Positions 1 to 7,959 of a stretch of DNA of 30,231 nt are shown piece by piece. The stretch is taken from the NCBI GenBank assembly GCA_021789755.1, contig JAJYJD010000006.1, positions 1 to 30,231 of the forward strand, given 5' to 3'. A program made the translations under genes and the position numbers. The stretch is from Bacteroidota bacterium (GTDB lineage: Bacteria; Bacteroidota; Ignavibacteria; Kryptoniales; JAKASW01). Below the pieces are notes generated by a model. It made no database searches and was not told the DNA's origin. It saw only the letters and a program-made list of their open reading frames with translations. Position 1 is the first letter of the stretch; each line of letters opens with the position of its first letter.

Positions 1-1736
1 TCGGCTTCTCCGATATTTCGGACGTGCTATCCGCTGCCGGCGGGCTGTTCGTGAAAGACTACGGCCCGTCGCAGCTCTCGACGATAAGCGTCAGGGGCAC
101 TGGATCGGAAGAGACGCTCTTTATGATGGACGGCGTGAGGGTAAACAGCGTACAAAACGGACTTGTCGACCTGTCTTTGATCCCCATTTCACAGATCGGA
201 AGCATCGAGATTGCGGAAGGCGGCTCGTCGTCGCTCTTCGGCGCAGATGCGATCGGGGGAATTGTCAACCTCAGTACCGAATCACCGACCTCTCCCGGCG
301 CAGGCGTGAGTTTAGGAGCGGGCTCGTACGGATACCAACAAGCCAGCGTGAGTATAAACCAGAGTGTCGGCGGCGCGTCTATCGGCATTATGGTACAAAG
401 GACTCGCGCAAGGAACGACTACGATTTTAACTACACTGACGGACTCAATTTCTTCCCAATGAAGCGCACGGGAGCGGATTTCGTGTCGGACAACCAGTTC
501 GCGAAGATCGAGATTCCCGGCGCTGAGAACTCCACGACAATTGTCGTCAGCAACGTCTCGGCAAACAGGGGCACGCCCGGACCGGTCACGGGTCAAAACT
601 TCATTGGAACCGGGCGTGAAAATGACGGTGATTTCCTCTCCGTAATCAATCACAAGAACATGCTCGGCGATTTCATCCTGTCCTCCTCCGCCGGATTTAC
701 ATACGGCTACCTGAGATACATAGATCCGCCGAAGGTGCCGGGCGGCTACTCGATCGACGATTTCTACAAAATGCTTTCGCTGCAACCGGCTATACAGCTT
801 AACTATTCCTCAGACGAGTTCGACTGGGCCGCGGGCATCGATGCCGAGGGAGACCGCGGAACAAGCTCGGAGATGACCGGCACGAAAGAAAGGGGAAGGG
901 TGGGAGGCTTCATGAGCGGCGTCATGAACCTGCCCGGTCCATTTACGTCCGAAATCCATATTTCGCCGAGCGCACGAATGGATTGGTATTCCGATTTCGG
1001 CGGATCATTCAATCCGAAACTCGGCCTTAATGTGAAGCCGGTTGCGTCGATTCCATTCCACTTCCGCGCCAGTGTCGGCACAAGCTTCAGGGCGCCGACA
1101 TTCAACGAGCTTTACTATGCATCTGCCGGGAACCCGTCCATCAAACCGGAGAAGTCCGTCGACTACGATGGAGGAATCGTGCTAAGAATCCAGACGCCCG
1201 TTGAAATAGAAACGGACGTCGATTTCTATTCAATCGACATCAGCGACGGAATAGTGTGGGAGCCGTCGGCCGGAAGCCTATGGATTCCGGTTAACTATCA
1301 AAAGACCCTCTCACACGGAATCGAACTCAGCGTCCATGCCAATTACAAAGACTTCGCCGGCCTGCGGGCAAATTACTCGGTCGGCCAGTCGCTCGATGTC
1401 TCCGACCCTAATTCTCCCAGTTACGAAAAGGAACTTATTTACCGGCCTGAAGAACAGGCATCCGTTGTCGCCGCCATCTCTCCATGGATGACCATAATCT
1501 CAGCGACACTTCGATATGTCGGGTTCAGATACACGACGGCCGCGAACGACCAGTTTCTCCCCGCGTTCACAACGGTAGACCTTTCAGCAGGTGCGAGAGT
1601 CCGGGTGTCAGATTTCATTCTCTCACCGCTGCTGTCCGTGAAAAATGTTTTCAACCAAAACTATCAGGTGATACCACAATACCCGATGCCGCTGAGAACG
1701 TTTTATCTAAGCCTCGGCATCCAATTGAATCAATAA
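1..1736 (+). CDS. btuB: TonB-dependent outer-membrane receptor, BtuB-like (5' partial)
   Basis: The reading frame is open from the window edge (first complete codon at base 3), so the N-terminus, signal peptide and TonB box lie outside. What remains starts inside the plug domain: 'ISVRGTGSEETLFMMDGVRV' and 'IEIAEGGSSSLFGADAIGGI' are classic TonB-plug segments. A 22-stranded-barrel-like sequence follows, with the 'GTSFRAPTFNELYY' and 'NPSIKPEKSVDYDGG' signatures seen in BtuB and related small receptors. The C-terminus is 'RTFYLSLGIQLNQ'. The next gene starts 10 bases downstream and is a BtuG-like propeller lipoprotein, followed by a DUF6580 membrane protein; this context favours a corrinoid (vitamin B12) receptor. 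TonB receptors for B12, heme and siderophores look alike, so the substrate is inferred from neighbours and the gene symbol is tentative. A cobalamin riboswitch, if present, would lie upstream of the window. Confidence 0.85.
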   Translation, partial: GFSDISDVLSAAGGLFVKDYGPSQLSTISVRGTGSEETLFMMDGVRVNSVQNGLVDLSLIPISQIGSIEIAEGGSSSLFGADAIGGIVNLSTESPTSPGAGVSLGAGSYGYQQASVSINQSVGGASIGIMVQRTRARNDYDFNYTDGLNFFPMKRTGADFVSDNQFAKIEIPGAENSTTIVVSNVSANRGTPGPVTGQNFIGTGRENDGDFLSVINHKNMLGDFILSSSAGFTYGYLRYIDPPKVPGGYSIDDFYKMLSLQPAIQLNYSSDEFDWAAGIDAEGDRGTSSEMTGTKERGRVGGFMSGVMNLPGPFTSEIHISPSARMDWYSDFGGSFNPKLGLNVKPVASIPFHFRASVGTSFRAPTFNELYYASAGNPSIKPEKSVDYDGGIVLRIQTPVEIETDVDFYSIDISDGIVWEPSAGSLWIPVNYQKTLSHGIELSVHANYKDFAGLRANYSVGQSLDVSDPNSPSYEKELIYRPEEQASVVAAISPWMTIISATLRYVGFRYTTAANDQFLPAFTTVDLSAGARVRVSDFILSPLLSVKNVFNQNYQVIPQYPMPLRTFYLSLGIQLNQ

Positions 1737-1746
1737 AGGAAATTGT

Positions 1747-2793
1747 ATGAAACGCATTCTTATACTCACATCGTTTAGCCTGATTCTCGGTTCCTGCAAA
1801 AGTCCCACTGCTTCGGTGTCCTATTTTGTGCCGTCGGCATCAGCTGTATACGTCCTCAACCAGGGATATTTCGGGCAGGGAAACTCGACGCTGACCGCGT
1901 ACTATCCGGACTCCAACCGAACGGTAAACGATGTATTCAAGCTTGCGAACGGCAGGAATCTCGGAGATTTCGGCAACGACATTGCCATATACGGAAACGA
2001 TGCATACATGGTTATTAACAACTCAGACAAGATAGAGGTCATGGATGCAACGTCGGGACTTTCTGTCGGGACAGTTTACTTCCCGAGCGGAACGAGTCCA
2101 TACCGGATAGCATTCGATCCACTTTCGGACGTCGCTTTTGTAAGCGATCTCTACACAAACTCCGTTTCGGTCGTGAACCTATCGAGCAACGTCCTGATTT
2201 CCCAGGACACTATTTCTGTCGGAAAGGAGCCATACGGAATAGCATTTGTCAACGGACAAGTTTTCGTCGCGAACTCGGGCTACGGCTCCGGCAATACGGT
2301 AAGCGTCATAGACGAAACTACAAGAAAGGTCGTCAAAACCGTCACCGTCGGCGCAGGACCGACCGAAGTGGAAGCCGACGAGAACGGGAACGTATGGGTC
2401 GCCTGCCCGGGACAGCAGGGAAGTGTCGGCTCGATTTATATAATCAGCCCTTCCACCGATTCTGTGACGGACTCGATAAACACCGGGATGCAGATCCCGT
2501 CGTTCACGGGGCACACGCTCACGATCGATACCCGGAACGGAGTCGCTTACTTGATTGCCGACAGCTCCGTCGTTAAGTTAGACGTGTCAACGCACAAGAT
2601 TCTGGACAAGAGCCTGATCAGCGGAAGCTTTTACGGAATATCGGTCGACGAGGCGACGGGAAATGTTTACGTTACCGATGCGAAAGGCGGCAAGACAAAT
2701 GGTGTGGTTTACATTTACACCTCGAGCGGGCAATACACGAACAGGTCTTTTACCGCCGGCCTCTACCCGGACGGCATAGCATTTCTGCGGTGA
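1747..2793 (+). CDS. Surface beta-propeller lipoprotein, YncE/BtuG-like
   Basis: This is a 348-aa lipoprotein: residues 1-17 form a lipoprotein signal ending in 'LILGSC', with Cys17 the predicted lipidated residue. The rest is a repeated beta-propeller of YVTN/YncE (DUF5074-like) type. Visible blade repeats include 'SVSVVNLSSNVL', 'NTVSVIDETTRKVV', 'SIYIISPSTDSV' and 'GISVDEATGNVYVTD'. In Bacteroides, the propeller lipoprotein BtuG sits on the BtuB receptor and captures B12 with extreme affinity. Here the gene follows a BtuB-like receptor by 10 bases, with a Shine-Dalgarno AAAGGA eight bases before the ATG, so the two are very probably co-transcribed. The B12-capture role is inferred from domain type and position; YncE-like propellers also occur with heme or metal receptors. 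Confidence 0.85.
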   Translation: MKRILILTSFSLILGSCKSPTASVSYFVPSASAVYVLNQGYFGQGNSTLTAYYPDSNRTVNDVFKLANGRNLGDFGNDIAIYGNDAYMVINNSDKIEVMDATSGLSVGTVYFPSGTSPYRIAFDPLSDVAFVSDLYTNSVSVVNLSSNVLISQDTISVGKEPYGIAFVNGQVFVANSGYGSGNTVSVIDETTRKVVKTVTVGAGPTEVEADENGNVWVACPGQQGSVGSIYIISPSTDSVTDSINTGMQIPSFTGHTLTIDTRNGVAYLIADSSVVKLDVSTHKILDKSLISGSFYGISVDEATGNVYVTDAKGGKTNGVVYIYTSSGQYTNRSFTAGLYPDGIAFLR

Positions 2794-2871
2794 CGGGCGA
2801 CATTTGATTTGTCTTTTTCTAAAACGAGTTTTAAAAATCACGATAAGTAAAAAAGGAAGTCGGAGGTAACA

Positions 2872-3387
2872 ATGAATATACTGCTGGCACTGATGCTGAT
2901 TCTGTTCGCCGCGTTTTCCAGACTTATTCCGCACGCGCCGAACTTCACGCCGGTGATCTCGATAGCGCTTTTCGCGGGAGCCTACCTGAAAAAGCGTTAC
3001 GCGTTCCTGGTTCCCGTCGCGGCTCTTTTTCTGAGCGACGCCGTCATCGGTTTTTACGATCTCGGTTCTATGGCATTCGTCTATGGAACCCTTCTCCTGA
3101 TCGCAGCCCTCGGGCTCATGCTCGAGAAGAAGATCTCGGCGGGAAGAATACTCGGGCTCTCGCTTTCCGGGGCGGTCATCTTTTTCATCACGACCAATTT
3201 CGCCGTCTGGTTGTTTCCAGGCTCGATGTACCCGAAAACTCTTGCCGGGCTCGCTCAGTGTTACGTGATGGCGATACCGTTCTTCGGAAATACGATGTTG
3301 AGCACGCTCATTTACAGCGCTGCCATGTTCGGAGTCTACGAGCTGGCGGACAAATACGTCTTCAAACCCAAAACGGTCCAGGGATAA
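2872..3387 (+). CDS. DUF6580-type integral membrane protein (putative vitamin transport S-component)
   Basis: This 171-aa, very hydrophobic protein has about five or six membrane segments (roughly residues 1-18, 26-45, 46-65, 67-85, 94-115 and 135-158). The 'SRLIPHAPNFTPV' start, the 'LSDAVIGFYD' segment and the conserved 'FFGNTMLSTLIYSA' near the end match what I know of the DUF6580 family, which is annotated as putative transport proteins resembling substrate-binding S-components of ECF transporters. A strong Shine-Dalgarno (GGAGGT, 2864-2869) precedes the ATG. It lies 78 bases after the propeller lipoprotein on the same strand and probably belongs to the same unit. The inferred job is moving corrinoid across the inner membrane; no ECF ATPase is present nearby, so it would have to act alone or with components encoded elsewhere. 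Confidence 0.75.
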   Translation: MNILLALMLILFAAFSRLIPHAPNFTPVISIALFAGAYLKKRYAFLVPVAALFLSDAVIGFYDLGSMAFVYGTLLLIAALGLMLEKKISAGRILGLSLSGAVIFFITTNFAVWLFPGSMYPKTLAGLAQCYVMAIPFFGNTMLSTLIYSAAMFGVYELADKYVFKPKTVQG

Positions 3388-3449
3388 TAACAGGGAGCGG
3401 AGCCATCGCTTACGGGTTCGCGCTGCCGAATACGGAACAAAGGTGATCT

Positions 3450-3881
3450 ATGGAAGACTTCTTTGTCGATTTCAACAAGCGAAAGTTCAACAGGGTAGGG
3501 TACCCGGTTTTTGCGGTTCTTCTCGCGGGAGACGGAATCTTTCAGCTCTCGAGTGTAACGGGCAGGCTCCGCCCAACCGTTCCGGTGCTGGAGTTTGCCT
3601 ATGCATTAGTGCTGGTTCTATTCTGGCTGTTTCCCCCAAAATGGTACTTCAAGGTCGACGAGTCCGCGATCGAGTACAAGCGACAGTTTGCGAGCCCTAA
3701 CCGTTTTGACTGGACGGGCATAAAGAAAATAGAACTACTGAAAAACAAAGTCGCGATAAGCTTCGCTGACGGCGGCTCGCACAGGATAGCCCTTTCGTTT
3801 CTCGGGGAAAAGGAACGGCAGGGGATAAAAGATGCGATCAGTCGGTTCGCGACGGCGAAGAACCTGCTTTCAGCGGACTGA
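3450..3881 (+). CDS. Small membrane protein with PH-like C-terminal domain, unknown function
   Basis: This 143-aa protein is not recognised as a named family. After a charged N-terminus it has two hydrophobic segments (about residues 16-35 and 47-63). A soluble C-terminal half follows with the pattern 'WYFKVDESAIEYKRQF', 'FDWTGIKKIELLKNKVAISFADG', typical of bacterial PH-like domains attached to two-helix membrane anchors. The start is the ATG preceded by AAAGGTGAT a few bases upstream. It lies 62 bases after the DUF6580 gene on the same strand and could be the last gene of that operon, but nothing in the sequence links it to vitamin transport. It converges with the minus-strand gene at 3916. 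Confidence 0.7.
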   Translation: MEDFFVDFNKRKFNRVGYPVFAVLLAGDGIFQLSSVTGRLRPTVPVLEFAYALVLVLFWLFPPKWYFKVDESAIEYKRQFASPNRFDWTGIKKIELLKNKVAISFADGGSHRIALSFLGEKERQGIKDAISRFATAKNLLSAD

Positions 3882-3915
3882 TACGCACACTACGGTCCGG
3901 TTTCAGGCGGTTTTT

Positions 3916-4215
3916 TCAAGGTGCGGTCTGTTCCACGGTGAATGTTCCGTTGATACGTACCTGCCAGTCGTGAGTGGCGCCAATCCCCTTGTAGACGTTG
4001 AACATGAAAGTGTTCCCGTCCATCTGGCCGAGTCCGACGGCCGTCCATGTTCCCAGAACCTTGCCGTCCTGAGAATACAGCGTCACTTTGGAATACGTAT
4101 TGCCGACGACCTGCTCCTGCGCCTTGGATCTTCGCGGGATCAGGATCATTGACGAAATCGCCAACAGAAAAAGAAGGCCGGCAACGACGATCAACTTCTT
4201 TGCGTTAGGTTTCAT
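3916..4215 (-). CDS. Small exported or membrane-anchored protein, unknown function
   Basis: This protein is 99 aa from the ATG at 4213-4215, chosen because GGAG sits eight bases upstream; the frame extends upstream to 4263, but that extension has no signal-like sequence and no ribosome site. Residues 7-27 form one hydrophobic segment, followed by 'PRRSKAQEQ', which could be a signal peptide cleavage region or an anchor. The remaining 65 residues look like a small beta domain ('SKVTLYSQDGKVLGTWTAVG', 'WQVRINGTFTVE'). No family is recognised. It is convergent with the PH-like gene and is separated by a strong terminator from the next minus-strand gene upstream, so it is probably transcribed alone. 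Confidence 0.65.
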   Translation of the reverse strand: MKPNAKKLIVVAGLLFLLAISSMILIPRRSKAQEQVVGNTYSKVTLYSQDGKVLGTWTAVGLGQMDGNTFMFNVYKGIGATHDWQVRINGTFTVEQTAP

Positions 4216-4312
4216 TTGTCCCACTCCATATAGTTTTGTTTTCGCACATCGGGACGCCACCATCCCGATCTTTCTTCAACTTACCTGCGGGGGCCGGCAT
4301 GAGCAACAACGC

Positions 4313-4341
4313 GAAATAAAACGGGAGGCCGAAGCCTCCCG
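4313..4341 (-). terminator. Rho-independent terminator for the 1118-aa T9SS protein gene
   Basis: Read on the minus strand this is a perfect 8-bp GC-rich stem (CGGGAGGC / GCCTCCCG) closed by a TTCG tetraloop in the stable C(UUCG)G context, followed by a T-rich tract (TTTTATTT). It begins 26 bases after the stop codon at 4368. Confidence 0.9.
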
Positions 4342-4367
4342 CCGCATGCCCATATTCACGGTTTGAA

Positions 4368-7300
4368 TTACTTCATCAACAGCATCTTCTGCTTGAATGT
4401 CCTATCGCCGGCTCTCATGATATAGAAATAGACGCCTGATGCGAGACGGCCGGCATTGAATGAGATCACGTGATTACCCGCTTTGACCACGCCGTCGACG
4501 AGCAGCTCAACCCGTTGGCCCAGAACATTGAATACCTCGATCCGGACCTGCGATTCCTTCGGGAGTGCGAATCCTATGGTCGTTGTCGGGTTAAAAGGAT
4601 TCGGGTAATTCTGGTACAGCGCGAACTCCTTCGGAAGTCCGGTCTGTTCATCGATTCCGTCGAGACCGGTGCCGGTCGTGTAGCTCGCGGTCGCATATGG
4701 GCTCGTGCCGCCCGTGTCACTGGCGCTCACTCTCCAGTAATGCTTCGTCGAAGCCGACAGCCCCGTACTCAGCATCTTGGAGGTGTCCGCAAGAGTAGTG
4801 TCGAAGACGACAGATGTGAAGTTGGTGTCGCTCGCGACCTGGAGACGATACTTTGTCGCATTAGGGCAAGCATTCCATTTGAATGTCGTCCTGCGCGGTA
4901 CACTCTTCACACCACCCACAGGAGAAACAAGCACCGGCTGGACCGGAGCAGCAATTATCGTAGTGAGGGAGTCTGTCGCTGAAAATGCACCGAAGGCCGT
5001 TACGTTATATGAACTGACGCGCCAATAATACTTCGTCAGACTCAAGAGGCCCGTCACTTTTCTCGTGGTGTCCGTCACGTTTGAATCGTTCACTACATAA
5101 GATGAGAAAGTCCTGGTCGTGGATAATTGGAAGAGATACTTCGAAGCGGTCACGCTCCTGCTCCATTTGAACATCAGAGTATCCGTCCTCTGGAACGACA
5201 CATTGTTGGCAGGGAGAAGAAGTGATGGTGGCGCTATTGCAACATTCTGCACATCGTTCGTGTCTCGCGGTACGATTTCATAACCGGCGTTGACCGTGGA
5301 GCCCGGTGAATACTGGCTGATCACACCTACCACACTTATGGGATATACCGGCTCAGGCCAACCCGCCAGATTCGTGTTCTTGCTGATGAAAACCTGGGCG
5401 GTGTCTGAATGCGCCTGGTTAGTCATGTACACGCTGGACTGTGCCCCTGCAGTGGGCCATGTGCCTGATGTCTTATAGAGGGTATCTATAATCGCTATGA
5501 GCTGGCTCTCGTAAGTCTCAGCGTTCAGTACATAATTATGAAGGCTCAGGTGAAGAGGAGCTGGTACTGTTGCGCCGTGTTTGATGACGGCGAAGTGTAC
5601 TGAATCGAGCACCAGCGGAACAATCTCCGTCAGGCCGTGATACTGCGCAACCTTACCGATGACAAACACGGAATCTCCGATGTTGAAGGTTGACGCAAAA
5701 GTACCGTAGGCAAACACATCGATGCCCGCTGTCCCGTCCTGAATGCAATACGAAGTGTTGCCCTGGATGGCCTGTATATTCTGTGTAGTGACAACGCCGA
5801 ACACCTCCAATGTATCGCCGGTGACGGAATAGTCGGGTATCAGATCGTGATTATCGTCCTTCCTCGCCTCAGCAATAGTAACCTTCTCCGGTCCGCGCGT
5901 ACCGATAACGAAGCTGCCGAATGAGGTGAGGCCGGAGACTGTTATTGTGTTATTGGTGACGTCGCGTGACGAAATCGTCAGATCGGCCCAACTGGAGCCG
6001 TTGTACTGATAGACGTGCAGAAGAGAGTCGTTTGTGACGCCAATCCCGGCCATGTCATCGTCAGAATAACTCAGTGTGACATCCGCCGTAAAGGAAGTAA
6101 TTGCGGAAGTGTTTCCTATCTTGAAATACCTCTTCAGAATCCATAACGAGTCAGGTGAGGGAGTTGGCTTGGTAATCGATCCGTCAACCGGAGCCACGAC
6201 TACTGTCCCGCTTCCCGAGATTGCGGTGACATTGATCGTCACAGGGAGATAAGTGATACCCTGGCCGACAGGGAAGATCCAGGCGCCCGTGAAACCGAAA
6301 TTGGAATAAGCGAGGTTGCCGCCGATAAAGGCGCCGGCTCCGTAGGTCCCGCCTATTGCTGTGAAGAGAGTATCGGGTCCTGTGTACAAAGATCCAGCGG
6401 CATTAAGAGTAGTATTAAGTGTAGTAGTGGTTGTTTTGCTCAACGTCACACCGGTTGATGTGAAGATCCAGATCGTGTTGACAGTGTCGGGCATTAGAGT
6501 GCCTGTGACCTGTGGTCCGGCGCCCGTGAAGGAGAATCTAGCGCCGGTGCTGAGAGTATTGGTTCCGGTTGTCTGCACAGCGCTGTTTACGCCGTTAGGG
6601 CCGCCCAGTCCCAGGGTTGTATTTGAAGCAAGCGTGAAGTCTCCCGGGCCTGTAATTGCGTTCGTGCCTGCATTCAGGAGCCCGGTCACTACCACTGATC
6701 CGGAGTCGATAATGTCCTGAGCGAGCGATGTGCTCGCAATATTCTGGCTGAAAACCGCCTGATGAAAGACCGTTTTTCCGCTTCCTGAAATCAGCACGCT
6801 CGAGGCACCGCCGTTCAGCGTCACAGTATCTCCATTCGCCGCGTTCCAGTAGCCGTCGTTTGTGACGTTGCCCGTCACCAGGAAATTAGCCGTTGCGGAA
6901 TATAACGTGTCCCCGGTGTTGATGGTCAAATTACCGTCTATCGTGCAAGTTCCTGCACCACTTCCCGTATATGACCAGTGTGCACCCTGCCCGCCGATAA
7001 TCAGGTTCGGAAATGTCCTGCCGCTGAGCGACAAGCCAAACGGGTCGTACGACGCGGAGGTGACGTTGAGACTGAACAGACTACCCTTGTCAAATATAAC
7101 CACGCTGGCTGGAGCAGTCTTCGCGAACGGGTTTGAGGCACCCGTATTTTGATTGAACGTGGAACCGCTCTTGAACTCGACACTGTTTGTTGTGCCGGTA
7201 GTGCTTGATCCGAACGGATTTCCCGTCGATTGAGATGCATTGAACACCGCACCGTTCTCGAATACCAACCTGTTGGTTGCATCGGTACTAAGTACTTGAG

Positions 7301-7724
7301 CACGCCCAAGAATAGTCACGGACCCGCTGTCGACACCACCGCCTGTTCCAATCGACAATTGCCCATTGCCGCTTGTTCCTGTGGCGTTTATGGTCAGCGT
7401 GTCACCCGCCGATACGTTCAGGCAGTTCGGGGAGCCGCCAGTTACGGTGAGCTTGACGGTCCCGGTACCGTTCAAAATGCTCAGCGTCGCATTTCCGCTC
7501 ACAAGAATCCTGCCCACGGTCTCGTTTGCCGAAAATGCGGGCTGTCTGGTTTGGTTCCCGTCGAAAACAAGGATGTCGTTTGTCGCCGGTGAAGTCCTGT
7601 TGGGGCTCCAATTCGTGGCCGTTGCCCACACAGAGTCTGTAGTTCCAGTCCACGTGTAGGTGGTTTGTGCGCGCGCACTTACGCTTAGAAGTGCGGCGAA
7701 TAGAACTGTCGCAACAACTCGCAT
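4368..7724 (-). CDS. Large T9SS-secreted surface protein with OB-like and two Fn3 domains
   Basis: This is a 1118-aa exported protein. Residues 1-19 are a signal peptide ending 'SARAQ'. Residues 20-470 are a beta-rich, Gly/Ser/Thr/Asn-rich region beginning 'YTWTGTTDSVWATATNWSP', with repeated short strands like a beta-helix adhesin. Residues 470-610 carry a segment shared with the 805-aa protein at 11531 ('GQGITYLPVTI', 'RYFKIG', 'SGLTSFGSFVIG'). Residues 611-829 hold an OB-fold-like domain ('GDTLEVFGVVTTQN', 'IGDSVFVIGKVAQYHGLTEI') resembling the one in the PLD protein at 7960. Residues 830-925 and 926-1033 are two fibronectin type III-like repeats ('KYYWRVSS', 'KHYWRVSA'). Residues 1034-1118 are the type IX sorting domain ('FALYQNYPNPFNPTTTI'). 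The start is supported by AGGAGG before the ATG. It is likely a cell-surface or released adhesin; no catalytic motif was seen. Confidence 0.88.
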   Translation of the reverse strand: MRVVATVLFAALLSVSARAQTTYTWTGTTDSVWATATNWSPNRTSPATNDILVFDGNQTRQPAFSANETVGRILVSGNATLSILNGTGTVKLTVTGGSPNCLNVSAGDTLTINATGTSGNGQLSIGTGGGVDSGSVTILGRAQVLSTDATNRLVFENGAVFNASQSTGNPFGSSTTGTTNSVEFKSGSTFNQNTGASNPFAKTAPASVVIFDKGSLFSLNVTSASYDPFGLSLSGRTFPNLIIGGQGAHWSYTGSGAGTCTIDGNLTINTGDTLYSATANFLVTGNVTNDGYWNAANGDTVTLNGGASSVLISGSGKTVFHQAVFSQNIASTSLAQDIIDSGSVVVTGLLNAGTNAITGPGDFTLASNTTLGLGGPNGVNSAVQTTGTNTLSTGARFSFTGAGPQVTGTLMPDTVNTIWIFTSTGVTLSKTTTTTLNTTLNAAGSLYTGPDTLFTAIGGTYGAGAFIGGNLAYSNFGFTGAWIFPVGQGITYLPVTINVTAISGSGTVVVAPVDGSITKPTPSPDSLWILKRYFKIGNTSAITSFTADVTLSYSDDDMAGIGVTNDSLLHVYQYNGSSWADLTISSRDVTNNTITVSGLTSFGSFVIGTRGPEKVTIAEARKDDNHDLIPDYSVTGDTLEVFGVVTTQNIQAIQGNTSYCIQDGTAGIDVFAYGTFASTFNIGDSVFVIGKVAQYHGLTEIVPLVLDSVHFAVIKHGATVPAPLHLSLHNYVLNAETYESQLIAIIDTLYKTSGTWPTAGAQSSVYMTNQAHSDTAQVFISKNTNLAGWPEPVYPISVVGVISQYSPGSTVNAGYEIVPRDTNDVQNVAIAPPSLLLPANNVSFQRTDTLMFKWSRSVTASKYLFQLSTTRTFSSYVVNDSNVTDTTRKVTGLLSLTKYYWRVSSYNVTAFGAFSATDSLTTIIAAPVQPVLVSPVGGVKSVPRRTTFKWNACPNATKYRLQVASDTNFTSVVFDTTLADTSKMLSTGLSASTKHYWRVSASDTGGTSPYATASYTTGTGLDGIDEQTGLPKEFALYQNYPNPFNPTTTIGFALPKESQVRIEVFNVLGQRVELLVDGVVKAGNHVISFNAGRLASGVYFYIMRAGDRTFKQKMLLMK

Positions 7725-7735
7725 TGTTTCCTCCT
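7725..7735 (-). promoter_or_regulatory. Ribosome binding site of the 1118-aa gene, partly pairable upstream
   Basis: AGGAGGAAAC lies directly before the ATG on the minus strand. An upstream segment (complement of 7761-7771) is C/U-rich and can pair imperfectly with it, echoing the much stronger arrangement at the paralogue's start (13950-13997). Confidence 0.5.
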
Positions 7736-7883
7736 GACTGTTAGTTGGCCCTTTTAATAAAGAAGGGGAATGTCAGCGATTGGACAGGATGACCCCGAAC
7801 TGAAATAGTTCGCTCATAGAGTTGGTCTCACAAATCGCATACACGCCCGTTTTGTTTAGCACGACTACTTGTAGAACTGCATC

Positions 7884-7912
7884 AATTTGGAATGTGTCTG
7901 TTGAAATGTCAA
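7884..7912 (-). promoter_or_regulatory. Putative sigma-70-type promoter of the 1118-aa gene (shared motif)
   Basis: On the minus strand TTGACA (7907-7912) is followed after exactly 17 bases by CAAATT (7884-7889), 160 bases before the start codon. The paralogous gene at 11531-13948 has the same pair, same spacing and nearly the same distance, and the surrounding bases are also conserved. The -35 is perfect but the -10 is poor, so an activator may be needed. Confidence 0.55.
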
Positions 7913-7959
7913 GTGCCTCAATCAGAAAGTTTCAAATAGCAATCGAGACCAGCACCTGA

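Noticed and set aside
1..120. Cobalamin riboswitch for the B12-like cassette
   Set aside because: The window starts inside the plug domain, so any leader is outside; nothing of it can be seen.
2820..2850. TAAAAC-GA-GTTTTA hairpin before the DUF6580 gene as a terminator
   Set aside because: The stem is only 6 bp and A/T-rich; it is too weak to call and the genes look like one unit.
4777..7309. Repeats in the beta-rich regions as a CRISPR array or tandem DNA repeats
   Set aside because: The repeats are at protein level (short Thr/Ser/Gly strands); there are no regularly spaced identical DNA repeats.
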